From positions 1 to 64,000 of the forward strand of contig JALHJL010000003.1 in assembly GCA_022839625.1 (NCBI GenBank): 64,000 bases of DNA, written 5' to 3'. Numbering within the stretch: position 1 is the stretch's first letter; every line of letters begins with the position of its first letter. The translations under genes and the position numbers were made by a program. Positions 7,610-16,739 of this stretch are shown one piece after another. A model generated the notes under the pieces. That model worked only from the letters and a program-made list of their open reading frames with translations, made no database searches and was not told where the DNA came from. This DNA is from Phycisphaerales bacterium (GTDB taxonomy: Bacteria; Planctomycetota; Phycisphaerae; UBA1845; Fen-1342).

Positions 7610-10294
7610 GTGCCCACAGACGCTTCTACCTCGCCAGCACGGTCCCCCGAGCCGCCGGAGGGAACCAAGCTTACGCCCGCGATGCGCCAGTACTGGCAGC
7701 AGAAACGGGAGGCCGGCGACGCGATCCTGCTGTTTCGAATGGGGGACTTCTACGAGATGTTCTATGACGACGCGGTGCTCGGGTCCCGCGTGCTGGGGAT
7801 CACGCTGACCAGTCGCGACAGCGGTAAGACGCCGTTGGCCGGCATCCCGCATCACGCCCTGGAAAGCTACCTGTCGAAGCTGGTGACGGCGGGCTACAAG
7901 GTCGCCATCAGCGAGCAGATCGAGGACCCCCGGCAGGCCAAAGGCGTGGTGGATCGGGCGATCGTCCGCATCGTCACGCCGGGTACGCTGACTGACGACG
8001 GGCTACTGGATCGGTCGCAGAGCAACATCCTGGCGGCCGTGGTCTATCAGCCGCCGGACGCGGGCCTGGCGACGCTGGAGCTTTCCGGCGGCCGGTTCGA
8101 GGTGCAGACCCTCCGCTGCTTGGGCGATGCACCTCCCGCGCGGCTGCTGGACGAGTTGGGCCGCGTCGGGCCGGCCGAGCTGCTCCTGCCGGAGCCGTCG
8201 CACGTCGGACGGCACCCGCTCGAAGGCTGGATTCGGGAGCAGTTGAGCGCAGCGCTCACCTATCGCCCGGCCACCGACTTCACCGCCGAGCGGGCGGAAC
8301 AGGTCCTGCGCGAACATTTCGAGATTGCGGGTCTCGAGGGGTTCGGGTTCGACCACGTGGACGCGTCGCTTCAGGCCGCCGGCGGTCTGCTGGCTTACAT
8401 CCGTGAGACGCAGCGGGCGGTAGCGCGGCACATCCAGCCGCCCCGGCGAAGGAGCGACCGCGATTTCATGGGGCTCGATGCGGCGACGCTGCGCTCTCTG
8501 GAAATCGAGCGGACGTTGCGCACGGGGGCGCGCGAAGGGTCGCTGCTCGCGGCGGTGGATCGCACGTGCAACGCGATGGGGGCGCGCCTGCTGCGCCATT
8601 GGCTCTGCTACCCGCTGCGCGACGTTGCGGAGATTCGTCGTCGGCAGGAGATCATCGAGGTCCTGCGGGCGGACCCTGTGGGCCGGACCGCGCTTCGCCA
8701 GGAGCTGGGGGCCGTCGGCGACATCGCCCGGATGATTGGCCGGCTGGGCGTACAGCGTGCCACGCCGCGGGATCTGCGGGCTCTGGGCGAGGGCCTCGCG
8801 CGGCTGCGCGCATTGCGGCACACCCTGCAAGCCACGCGGTCGGCCGAATGCGAGGCGTTGGCGGAGCAGCTTGAAGGGGTGGATGAGGTCGCCGGCCGCC
8901 TGTGCAGCACGCTGCGGCCGGACGCGCCGTTGGCGGTGCGCGAAGGGGGGATCTTCGCGGACGGCAACAGCGCGGAGCTGGACCGCCTGCGTGCGATCGA
9001 TCGCGACGGGCAGCAGTGGCTGGCGCAGTTCCAGGCCCGCGAGATGCAGCGGACGGGCATTCCGTCGCTCAAGGTAGGGTTCAACTCGGTCTTCGGCTAT
9101 TACATCGAGGTCACGAACACGCACCGCGAGCGTGTGCCCCCCGACTACGTGCGCAAGCAAACGGTGAAGAATGCCGAGCGCTATATCACCGACGAGTTGA
9201 AACGCTACGAATCGGAGGTGCTCTCGGCCGAGTCGCGGGCCCACGAGCTGGAATACGAATTGTTCTGCGAGCTGCGCGACAGCCTGCTGCCGCACATTCC
9301 GGCGATGCAGCGGGCGGCGGCGGTGCTGGCCCAGCTCGACGTGCTGGCCGGTTGGGCGGAGCTGGCGGCGTCGCGCCGCTACTGCCGGCCCGAGTTCGTG
9401 GAAGAGCCGGTGTTGCAGATTCAGGGTGGGCGGCACCCTGTCGTCGAACAAGCGCTGGACGCCGGCTTCGTGCCGAACGACACGAGCCTGGCCGCCGGGC
9501 GGCAGTCGCTCGCGCTCATCACCGGGCCGAACATGGCCGGCAAGAGCACCTATATCCGCCAGGTCGCGTTGCTGACGCTGTTGGCGCATTGCGGTGCGTG
9601 GGTGCCGGCGGAAGCGCTGCGGCTCGGCGTGGTGGACCGCATCTTCACCCGCGTCGGGGCGACGGATGAGCTCGCCCGCGGACAGAGCACGTTCATGGTG
9701 GAGATGCTCGAAACCGCGAACATCCTTCACAACGCCACGGCGCACAGCCTCGTCATCCTCGACGAGGTCGGCCGCGGCACGAGCACGTTCGACGGCGTGG
9801 CCCTGGCCTGGGCCATCACCGAGCACCTCGCGACGGGCATCGGCTGCCGCACGCTCTTCGCCACGCACTACCACGAGCTGACCGAGCTGGGCGAGCTGCT
9901 CGAACCGGTGCTCAACCTCAACGTGGCCGTGCGCGAGTACGAAGACCAGGTCGTGTTCCTGCACCGCATCGTGCCGGGCGGCGCGGGCCGCAGCTACGGG
10001 CTGCACGTCGCCAAGCTGGCCGGCGTGTCGCGCGCGGTCCTGGAGCGGGCGAACGCCGTACTGAACGAGCTGGAGCGGACTTTCTCGCGCGAATCGCAAC
10101 GGCCGGTGCTCGCGGCGGTCCAGCGCCGCCGGCAGCGGCAACTGCGGCTGTTTGAGGAGCCGGAGGAGGTCGTGGTCCGGCAGTTGCGGGAGCTGAAAGG
10201 CCGCGTGGACGATCCGGCGGCGGCCCTGGAGTTGGTTCGCAACTGGCGCAAGCTGTTGGGCGTGAACGACGCCGGCGGAGCGCCCGGGACATGA
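7610..10294 (+). CDS. mutS: DNA mismatch repair ATPase MutS
   Basis: The 894-residue MutS is complete. The mismatch-reading FYE motif is at 47-49 (FRMGDFYEMF), connector and clamp domains follow, and the ATPase has Walker A GPNMAGKS (639-646) and Walker B DEVGRGTSTFDG (718-729), then FATHYHEL. It binds mispairs and recruits MutL to start repair. The start is GTG at 7610; an internal ATG at 7682 would remove the LTPAMRQY block, so GTG is preferred. Its last 4 bp overlap the TrkH-like gene. Confidence 0.96.
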   Translation: MPTDASTSPARSPEPPEGTKLTPAMRQYWQQKREAGDAILLFRMGDFYEMFYDDAVLGSRVLGITLTSRDSGKTPLAGIPHHALESYLSKLVTAGYKVAISEQIEDPRQAKGVVDRAIVRIVTPGTLTDDGLLDRSQSNILAAVVYQPPDAGLATLELSGGRFEVQTLRCLGDAPPARLLDELGRVGPAELLLPEPSHVGRHPLEGWIREQLSAALTYRPATDFTAERAEQVLREHFEIAGLEGFGFDHVDASLQAAGGLLAYIRETQRAVARHIQPPRRRSDRDFMGLDAATLRSLEIERTLRTGAREGSLLAAVDRTCNAMGARLLRHWLCYPLRDVAEIRRRQEIIEVLRADPVGRTALRQELGAVGDIARMIGRLGVQRATPRDLRALGEGLARLRALRHTLQATRSAECEALAEQLEGVDEVAGRLCSTLRPDAPLAVREGGIFADGNSAELDRLRAIDRDGQQWLAQFQAREMQRTGIPSLKVGFNSVFGYYIEVTNTHRERVPPDYVRKQTVKNAERYITDELKRYESEVLSAESRAHELEYELFCELRDSLLPHIPAMQRAAAVLAQLDVLAGWAELAASRRYCRPEFVEEPVLQIQGGRHPVVEQALDAGFVPNDTSLAAGRQSLALITGPNMAGKSTYIRQVALLTLLAHCGAWVPAEALRLGVVDRIFTRVGATDELARGQSTFMVEMLETANILHNATAHSLVILDEVGRGTSTFDGVALAWAITEHLATGIGCRTLFATHYHELTELGELLEPVLNLNVAVREYEDQVVFLHRIVPGGAGRSYGLHVAKLAGVSRAVLERANAVLNELERTFSRESQRPVLAAVQRRRQRQLRLFEEPEEVVVRQLRELKGRVDDPAAALELVRNWRKLLGVNDAGGAPGT

Positions 10295-11655
10295 ACGAGT
10301 TGCGTCGCGCCGAGCTGTGGTTCCCGCTTGCGCTGGTCGTGGTGGCCGGCATCGGCAACCTGCTGCTTCTCAGCGATTCGTGCGTCCGTCTGTCGGAGCG
10401 CGACCGCGGCTCGTACGGAAACCGGCCGGTCTGGCAGGCGTGCTTCGATTCCGTCAGCGCGACGTGCGGCGTGGGGCTGCTGACCTACAGACTGGATGAG
10501 GACTACACGCCCCTCGGGCGTTGGGTGCTGGTGGCGCTCGGGGTGGCCGGGGCCGTGCTGGCTCTGGTGGCGGGCCGGCAGCTCACGGCACGGCTGGGGC
10601 GGGGCGGCGCTAGCGTACTGCCGCCGGCGCTGCACATCCTCATCGCGTTCTTCGCCTGGCAACTGCTGGCGATTCTGGTCATCGTCGCAGCGGAACGTGT
10701 GTCCAGCTCTCAGGCGAGCGTAGCTGACAGCGCATGGAACGCCGTGTCGCTGTTCGCGTCCCTCGGCTGGTTGCGCGCACCCGCGGACTTCCCACATCTC
10801 TGGGTCTACGCGGTGGTCGCGCTGATGGGTGCGTTTGGGTGGCCGTGCTGGCTGATATTCCGCACGCGGATTGCCCGGCCGAAGACAATGTTGTTCGTTG
10901 GCGGCACGTACCTCGCGTTTCTGCTGGCGTGTGCCGCTTTGGTGAGCGCGCTCGAGGTGCCGCGCGGAATGTCCCGCGGGCGACCGACGTCGACCGAGCG
11001 ATTGGCGGACCAACCGCTGCCTGACCGCTACGTGCGGGTGCTGACCCTGGTGACGTGCGCCGCCGGTGCCGGCGTGTCCACCGAGGACCTGAGCAACCGG
11101 AGCGTAGGTGAGGCTGCGAAGCTGGTGTTGTCGGGCGTGGTGCTGGTCGGCGGTGTCGGCGGGTCGGTCGGCGGCGGACTGAGGTGGGCGCTGGTGGTCT
11201 GCGTTCTGGCAGGGCTATTCGGGCGACGCGGGCAGGCTCGCACCGCGGCGGCCCGGGCCACGGCCGGCACGGAACCCGGCGGCCACTCGGGCAGCCGGCT
11301 CGGGGCGGCCTACGCGCAATTATTGCTCGGCCTGACACTGCTGGTCGCGATGGGCCTGCTCATCATCGAGGCGCGCACGGCGTCGGCGTTTCAATCCCCG
11401 CCGTCGCTTGGCGACGCGCTGTTGGACGGCGCCTCCGCGCTGGGCGGCGCGAACCTCTCCAGCGGGCTGACGGCGACACTGACCAACGTAAATCTCTCTA
11501 CCGGGATTCGACAAAAGGTCGATCTGTACCAGTACGGAATGGCGTGGCTCATGGCGGCGATGCTGGTGGGCCGTGTTCTGCCGGTACTGGTGCTGGGGCG
11601 TATGGCGGATAGGCACGCCGACGATGCTCCCGCCCCGCTGCGGTACGCGTTCTGA
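10291..11655 (+). CDS. Divergent TrkH/KtrB-like potassium channel subunit
   Basis: A 454-residue membrane protein with roughly ten hydrophobic segments. Four pore-loop-like motifs appear in order: FDSVSATCGVGL, AWNAVSLFASLGWL, GGVGGSVGGGLRW and DGASALGGANLSSGLT. These match the fourfold selectivity-filter pattern of TrkH/KtrB potassium importers, though helix lengths and many residues differ. No TrkA/KtrA partner is nearby. It overlaps mutS by ATGA and is followed by the neu genes. Transport function is inferred; a non-transporting relative is possible. Confidence 0.65.
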   Translation: MNELRRAELWFPLALVVVAGIGNLLLLSDSCVRLSERDRGSYGNRPVWQACFDSVSATCGVGLLTYRLDEDYTPLGRWVLVALGVAGAVLALVAGRQLTARLGRGGASVLPPALHILIAFFAWQLLAILVIVAAERVSSSQASVADSAWNAVSLFASLGWLRAPADFPHLWVYAVVALMGAFGWPCWLIFRTRIARPKTMLFVGGTYLAFLLACAALVSALEVPRGMSRGRPTSTERLADQPLPDRYVRVLTLVTCAAGAGVSTEDLSNRSVGEAAKLVLSGVVLVGGVGGSVGGGLRWALVVCVLAGLFGRRGQARTAAARATAGTEPGGHSGSRLGAAYAQLLLGLTLLVAMGLLIIEARTASAFQSPPSLGDALLDGASALGGANLSSGLTATLTNVNLSTGIRQKVDLYQYGMAWLMAAMLVGRVLPVLVLGRMADRHADDAPAPLRYAF

Positions 11656-11738
11656 CCGCCTTGGCCGCCGAAGCCATTTCTATCGCAAGCCCAGCCGGCC
11701 CGGGCCTGACAGCGGCGGCTTCGTAGCGAGACAACGTA

Positions 11739-12404
11739 ATGACCGTGGTTGGCCTGATCCCCGCACGGGCCGGCTCGAAACGCCTGCCCGACAAAAACCT
11801 CGTCCCGCTCTGTGGGCGGCCGCTCCTGGCCCACACGTGCCAGGCGGCAATGGAGAGCCGCGTCCTCTCCGCCGTCTACGTGAACACCGACAGCCCGGCG
11901 ATTGCCGCCGCGGCCGGAGAGCGCGGCGTCGGCTGCCCCGTGCTGCGGCCGCCGCACCTCGCGGCGGACGATTCCTCGACGCGCGACGCCAACGTATTCA
12001 TGCTCGATTTCCTGGCGCGGCGCGGTGAGCGCTACGACGCCGTGATGGTGTTGCAACCGACCTCGCCGCTGCGGACCGCTCAGGACATCCGGTCGGCGTG
12101 GGACTTGTTCGAGGAGCACGCGCCCTGCGCGGTCGTGTCGGTGGCGCCGCTCGTGCGGGAGTCGTGGACGGGCCACATCGGGCGCGACGGACGGTTCGAG
12201 AATGCGTTCGGCGACGAGTTGCTCTACCGCATGAACGGGGCGATCTACGTCTATTGTTGGCAGGATTACGTGCAGGATCGCCCGCCGCGGAAGACCGTAG
12301 CGTACCGGATGCCCACGTCGCGCAGCGTGGACATCGACACACGCGACGACCTGGCCTTCGCGGAGTTCCTCGTCCAGCGCGGCCAACAGGTGCCGGTCTG
12401 GTGA
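11739..12404 (+). CDS. neuA: Acylneuraminate cytidylyltransferase
   Basis: The 221-residue protein opens with VGLIPARAGSKRLPDKN, the nucleotide-binding loop of CMP-sialic acid synthetases. It has QPTSPLRTAQDI and ends with RSVDIDTRDDLAFAE, both diagnostic of the NeuA family. It activates a nonulosonic acid (sialic, legionaminic or similar) with CTP. It overlaps neuB by GTGA, so they are translated together. Which sugar is used cannot be told from this gene alone. Confidence 0.9.
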   Translation: MTVVGLIPARAGSKRLPDKNLVPLCGRPLLAHTCQAAMESRVLSAVYVNTDSPAIAAAAGERGVGCPVLRPPHLAADDSSTRDANVFMLDFLARRGERYDAVMVLQPTSPLRTAQDIRSAWDLFEEHAPCAVVSVAPLVRESWTGHIGRDGRFENAFGDELLYRMNGAIYVYCWQDYVQDRPPRKTVAYRMPTSRSVDIDTRDDLAFAEFLVQRGQQVPVW

Positions 12405-13504
12405 ACAAGCTCGATCTTCCTGTCGGGGACCCGGCCGGCGGCGTCAACGGGCGCCGCCTGAAGACCGTGCGCATCAGCAACCGGGCGGTGGGCGACGGCC
12501 AGCGCGTGCTCATCGTCGCCGAGGCGGGGGTCAACCACGACGGGTCGCTGGAACGCGCGCTGCGCCTGGTCGACGCCGCGGCCGACGTCGGGGCCGACGT
12601 CGTCAAGTTCCAGATGTTCCGTGCGGCGGAGCTGGCGACCGCGACCGCCGACGCGGCGTCGTACCAGAAGGCGAGCGGGGCACGGACCCAGCGCGAGATG
12701 CTCGCGCGACTGGAACTGAGCGGCGACGACTTCCACGAGATCGTCGCCCGCTGCTATGCGCGGGGCATCGGGTTTCTCGCTACGCCGTTCAGCGTGGCCG
12801 ACGTGGACCGGCTCGTGGAACTCGGGGTACAGGCGATCAAGATCGGTTCCGCGGACATCAACCATGTGCCGCTGCTGCGGCGCGCGGCGGACACCGGGCT
12901 GCCGCTGATTGTGTCCACCGGGGCTTCCACGCCGGCGGAAATCTCCGCGGCGGTGCGGCATCTGCGCGGGTGGGGTGCGGGGGACCGGTTGGTTCTGCTG
13001 CACTGCATCAGCGGCTATCCGGCGCCGGTCGAAGCGGCGAACCTGCGCGCCATCGTCACGCTGCGGCGCAAGTATCGAGTCCCGTGCGGGTTCAGCGACC
13101 ACACCGAGTCGACCGAGATCGCCGGCTGGGCCGCGGCCGTGGGGGCGTGCCTGCTGGAAAAACACTTCACGCTCGACCGCCAGGCGCGCGGGCCCGATCA
13201 CGCGATGTCGCTCGACCCGGGCCAACTGGCGGTGTACGTGGCGGCCGCCCGAGCGGCCGAGACGGCCCTCGGCAGCGGCGAGCTTGGCATGCAGCCCCTG
13301 GAGGCCGACGTGCGCACCGCGGCGCGCCGGAGCCTGGTCGCGGCCCACTACCTCCCCGCCGGAACGTTACTCACCGCCGAGATGCTCGTGCTCAAACGCC
13401 CCAGCGGCGGCATCCCGCCGGAAGAGTACGATAACGTCCTGGGCCGGCGGCTTGCCGTCGACGTCCCCGCCGACCGCCTGTTGACGTGGGACATGCTCCA
13501 ATGA
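12401..13504 (+). CDS. neuB: N-acetylneuraminate synthase
   Basis: The 367-residue protein has a TIM-barrel domain (IVAEAGVNHDGSLERA, VKFQMF, IGFLATPFS, IKIGSADINH, HCISGYPAP, GFSDHTES, LEKHFTLDR) and a C-terminal SAF/antifreeze-like domain (about 300-367). It condenses phosphoenolpyruvate with ManNAc or a related aldose. The GTG at 12401 lies in the stop of neuA, and the next gene starts inside its stop, so the three form one translational unit. About 20 unconserved residues precede the barrel. Confidence 0.92.
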   Translation: MNKLDLPVGDPAGGVNGRRLKTVRISNRAVGDGQRVLIVAEAGVNHDGSLERALRLVDAAADVGADVVKFQMFRAAELATATADAASYQKASGARTQREMLARLELSGDDFHEIVARCYARGIGFLATPFSVADVDRLVELGVQAIKIGSADINHVPLLRRAADTGLPLIVSTGASTPAEISAAVRHLRGWGAGDRLVLLHCISGYPAPVEAANLRAIVTLRRKYRVPCGFSDHTESTEIAGWAAAVGACLLEKHFTLDRQARGPDHAMSLDPGQLAVYVAAARAAETALGSGELGMQPLEADVRTAARRSLVAAHYLPAGTLLTAEMLVLKRPSGGIPPEEYDNVLGRRLAVDVPADRLLTWDMLQ

Positions 13505-14718
13505 GGCGGCGGCGTGTGGCGGTCGTCACCGGCACGCGCGCGGAGTACGGCGTGCTCGCGTCACCTTTGGCGGCGATCCGGGGCCACCCCGCTTTGCGCC
13601 TCCAGCTCGTCGTCACGGGGATGCACCTGCTGCGCAAGTTCGGGCACACGATCGACGACATCGCGGGCGACGGATGGCGGATCGATGCCCGCGTGCCGAT
13701 GCAAGCAGGTTCCGACGGCGCACTCGACCAGGCCGCGGGCCTGTCCAAGGGCGTGCGCGGCATCGCGCGGTTCCTCGACGCGGCCGACACGGACATCGTC
13801 GTCGTTCTGGGAGACCGCATCGAGGCGATGGCCGGCGCGCTCGCGGCGATCACGACCGGCCGCGTCCTGGCGCATATCCACGGTGGCGACGTCGCCCCCG
13901 GCGACTTCGATGACTCGCTGCGGCACGCCATTACCAAGCTGGCGCATGTGCACCTGGTCGCGACGCGCGACGCGGCACGGCGGGTGATCCGGATGGGCGA
14001 GGACCCGGCGCGGGTCCACGTCGTCGGGGCACCGGGTTTGGATCAGTTGCGCGAGCTGCTCGAACGCGGGACGGCCGACCGCCTGGGTGGGGTGGGCGTC
14101 TCGCCCGCCACGTTGCGCGGACTGCTCGAACGCCGGACGGCCGATCGGGAGGTCGGCCGCTACAGCAGTGACACTCCGGTAGCGCTCATCGTCTATCATG
14201 CGCGCGGGCGGCCGGCCGCGGTGGAAGCCCAAACCATGTCCGCCCTGCTGCGGGCCGTCGCTTCGCTCGGCCTGCGGCGGCTGGTCCTCTACCCGAACAC
14301 CGACCGCGGTCATCGCGGCGTACTTGAGGCGATCGAGCGGCATCGCCGGCAGAGTGCCAGGCAAGACGTCCAAGTGGTCCCGTCCTTGCCCCGGGCCGAC
14401 TACCTGCGCGCGCTGATCGGCGCGACGGTCCTCGTCGGCAACTCCTCGAGCGGGATCATCGAGGCCCCGCTGGCCGGCACGCCGTCGGTCAACGTCGGTC
14501 CGCGTCAGGCGGGTCGGCAGCGCGGCGGACGGTCGGTCATCGATTGCGACGAATCGGAAGCGTCGATCCGGCGCGCTCTGCGGCGCGCGCTGCAGATCGG
14601 ACACCGTTCGCGGCGACGGACCGCCTACGGCGACGGCCGCAGCGGCGCGCGGATCGCAGAGGTTCTCGCGGGGCTGCCGCTGAGCCCAGAGTTCGGCCGG
14701 AAGGTGATTGCGTACTGA
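13501..14718 (+). CDS. neuC: UDP-N-acetylglucosamine 2-epimerase, hydrolysing
   Basis: A 405-residue epimerase with the family opening VVTGTRAEYGVLASPL, VVLGDRIEAMAGALAA, HIHGGDVAPGDFDDSLRHAITKLAH, HVVGAPGLD and GNSSSGIIEAPLAGTPSVNVG. It makes ManNAc for NeuB from UDP-GlcNAc. The ATG at 13501 overlaps the neuB stop. Residues about 183-216 contain a duplicated block (LRELLERGTADR, then LRGLLERRTADR), in frame and not part of the usual family alignment. The C-terminal 60 residues are Arg-rich. Confidence 0.88.
   Translation: MRRRRVAVVTGTRAEYGVLASPLAAIRGHPALRLQLVVTGMHLLRKFGHTIDDIAGDGWRIDARVPMQAGSDGALDQAAGLSKGVRGIARFLDAADTDIVVVLGDRIEAMAGALAAITTGRVLAHIHGGDVAPGDFDDSLRHAITKLAHVHLVATRDAARRVIRMGEDPARVHVVGAPGLDQLRELLERGTADRLGGVGVSPATLRGLLERRTADREVGRYSSDTPVALIVYHARGRPAAVEAQTMSALLRAVASLGLRRLVLYPNTDRGHRGVLEAIERHRRQSARQDVQVVPSLPRADYLRALIGATVLVGNSSSGIIEAPLAGTPSVNVGPRQAGRQRGGRSVIDCDESEASIRRALRRALQIGHRSRRRTAYGDGRSGARIAEVLAGLPLSPEFGRKVIAY
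14047..14147. repeat. 66-bp-spaced duplication with REP-like palindrome inside neuC
   Basis: A 35-bp segment at 14047-14081 recurs at 14113-14147 with four mismatches. Between them lies the near-palindrome 14091-14111, which also occurs in inverse orientation at 28536-28556 outside any gene. The period of 66 bp keeps the reading frame. Confidence 0.8.
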
Positions 14719-14857
14719 GTGAAGGGGCACCGTATGGCCGACACACGGCCCGCGGGAACACCCCGGCTACCGCTTTCGCACGAGCCAGCGCGTGGTCCAG
14801 TGCGCGCCCGCTTGCGCTTCGCGTTCTGACGCCCCTAGCCAAATCGCGCACCACGAT

Positions 14858-15597
14858 TTAGTCTTGCACACTCCAGATTTGCAGCCCGTCATCGATGTTC
14901 GACAGGCCGAGGTATAGCGTGTCCCCTACCGACGCCATGTTCCGCACGCCGTAGTTGCGGGGGTTCCCCAGCCCGTACCTGAAGACTTCGGCCCAGGTCG
15001 CGCCGTCCTCGGAAACGTACAGCCGCGCGCCGTTCCGTGTCCCTTGGTCAAAGGACCCGCTCTCCAGCAGGCCGCGGAAGGGCGAGGGGCCGAAGAACAG
15101 CGGCAGGCCGAGCCGCCCGTTCAGCGTCTCCTGGATGCGCGCCCAGAACCGGTCCATCACCGGCACGAAGCTCGTTGCATTCCAGGTGCCGCAATAGAGC
15201 TTCCCGCGGTGCTCCTCCAGGCACCACAGGTACGCGTTGTGCAGATGGCCGAACCCCGACGCGACCCCCCCCACGGAGTTCCGCCCGACGACGACCTCCA
15301 CCCGGTCCTGATCGTCGATCCGCAACATGTCCGCGGCCCGCAGCAGCGGACTGAAGCTGCCGTAGTTCAGGTTGAGGAAGATGATCGACGCCACGTACAG
15401 GCGATTCTGAAAAACCCGCATCTCGCTGACCGCCTGCTGGGCACCCGAAGTCCCGCCGCTCTTGATGATCTGGACCGGCCCGGATTCCCCCGCCGGGCCG
15501 GCGGATCGAAAGCAACCGGGACCCAGCAGCCAGGAAGAATCGCACAAGCAACGAGTGTCGCTGCCAACGTCTCAAGTTTGTGCAGAGCCCGCTGCAT
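14858..15597 (-). pseudogene. Lipoprotein with repeat-propeller-like body, interrupted by a frameshift
   Basis: Two minus-strand frames look like one gene. The frame opening at 15597 encodes a lipoprotein signal (MQRALHKLETLAATLVACA, then ILPGC) but loses sense after about 40 codons. The frame covering 15547-14858 encodes the body, with FQNRLYVASIIF, YLWCLEEHRGKLYCGTW, GARLYVSEDGATW and NMASVGDTLYLG, resembling blades of a propeller. The 740-nt span is one base short of whole codons, which fits loss of one base, perhaps in the GGGGG run near 15490. Function is unknown. It could be a real decay or a sequencing error; alternatively the body gene uses an internal start. Confidence 0.55.
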
Positions 15598-15691
15598 GAA
15601 TTGTCCTTCGGGCCGGCGGCTCGCCCGGAAGCACGGACCGCCGCGAGCCTACGCCGGGCTCACATTCGCCGCAAGGCGCGGCCCGGCGGCG

Positions 15692-15720
15692 TTGTACGCG
15701 GCAGTGCTGCGGCCTATAAT
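15692..15720 (+). promoter_or_regulatory. Promoter-like element before the bamD-like gene
   Basis: A perfect TATAAT (15715-15720) lies 17 bp after TTGTAC (15692-15697, 3 of 6 matches). It ends only 8 bp before the ATG at 15729, so either the mRNA is nearly leaderless or translation starts downstream at 15738 or 15762. Confidence 0.5.
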
Positions 15721-15728
15721 CCGCACCC

Positions 15729-16739
15729 ATGATCCTCATGGGTGCTGATCCGCGTTCGCTGATGTCCGTTGCGCTCGTGACGTCGCTGGCCATGCTCTCG
15801 CTCCGCCTCCAGGATCAGAAGTACCGCCAGCGGCAAGTCCTCGATCCGCTGACCGACGAGTGGGTCCAGGAGGAGACTGCGGGCGAGGAGGCGCCGGTTG
15901 ACGAACTGGACCAGGCCCGGGCCTGGCTGGCGCAGGGCAAGCCCGCCAAGGCACGCGACCTCCTGAAGCGCTGGCTGAAGACCAACATCGAGGATGAGCG
16001 CGGCGACGAGGCCACCTTCCTGCTCGGCGAGGCGCATTTCGAGGGGCGCGATTTCTGGCAGGCTGCCAAGCAGTACACGATCGTCGCCGAGAATGCGTCG
16101 GGCGAGCTGTTCGACCTGGCCAACCAGCGGTGCGTCGACGTCGCGCGGGCTTTCCTGTCCGGACAGAAACGCATCGTGTGGGGCTTCCTCCGGCTGCCTG
16201 CCTACTCCGAGGGCGTGGAACTGCTCGACCGGGTGTGGGAGCGCGTGCCGGGCTCGCGCCTCGGCGAGCTGGCCCTGCGGCTGAAAGCCGACTACTACGC
16301 CAGCAGCGGCGATCTCGACCTGGCCCAGGATGAGTTCGTGAACCTGGCCCAGCAGTATCCGAGCGGCCGCTACGTGCAGTTCGCCATGCTCCGCGCCGCA
16401 CAGTGCGCCGAGGGCGCCTTCACCGGCATCAAGTTCGACGACCGCCCCCTGCTGGAAGCGGAGGAGCGGTATCGGCAGGTCCTGGCGGCTTTTCCGGTGT
16501 ACGCCGAACGCGAGCAGGTGGAGGAGCACCTCGAGGGCATCCGCCAGGAACGGGCGGAGAAGGATTTCGACATCGCCCGCTGGTACGAGCGCACGCGTCA
16601 GCCCAGCTCGGCGGAGTTCTATTACCGGCAGATTCTCGAGGACTGGCCGGACACGCTCGCCGCCTCGCGGGCGCACACGCGCCTGCGGGCCCTGGGGGTT
16701 CAACCGGGCGAGGCGTCAGCGGAGGGCACCGGATCGTGA
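15729..16739 (+). CDS. TPR-like outer membrane assembly protein (BamD-like)
   Basis: The 336-residue protein has a short hydrophobic start (SVALVTSLAMLSL) and a chain of helical repeats: ARAWLAQGKPAKARDLLKRWL, DEATFLLGEAHFEGRDFWQAAKQY, LALRLKADYYASSGDLDLAQDEFVNLAQQYPS and WYERTRQPSSAEFYYRQILEDWP. The last block is typical of BamD/YfiO proteins, which help fold outer membrane proteins. No lipobox is evident at the N-terminus, unlike classic BamD. It overlaps lptE by GTGA, supporting a role in envelope assembly. The start could be any of 15729, 15738 or 15762. Confidence 0.75.
   Translation: MILMGADPRSLMSVALVTSLAMLSLRLQDQKYRQRQVLDPLTDEWVQEETAGEEAPVDELDQARAWLAQGKPAKARDLLKRWLKTNIEDERGDEATFLLGEAHFEGRDFWQAAKQYTIVAENASGELFDLANQRCVDVARAFLSGQKRIVWGFLRLPAYSEGVELLDRVWERVPGSRLGELALRLKADYYASSGDLDLAQDEFVNLAQQYPSGRYVQFAMLRAAQCAEGAFTGIKFDDRPLLEAEERYRQVLAAFPVYAEREQVEEHLEGIRQERAEKDFDIARWYERTRQPSSAEFYYRQILEDWPDTLAASRAHTRLRALGVQPGEASAEGTGS

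Noticed and set aside
11739..14718. Full capsule or legionaminic acid cluster
   Set aside because: Only neuA, neuB and neuC are present; no aminotransferase, acetyltransferase or sialyltransferase is adjacent, so the final sugar cannot be named.
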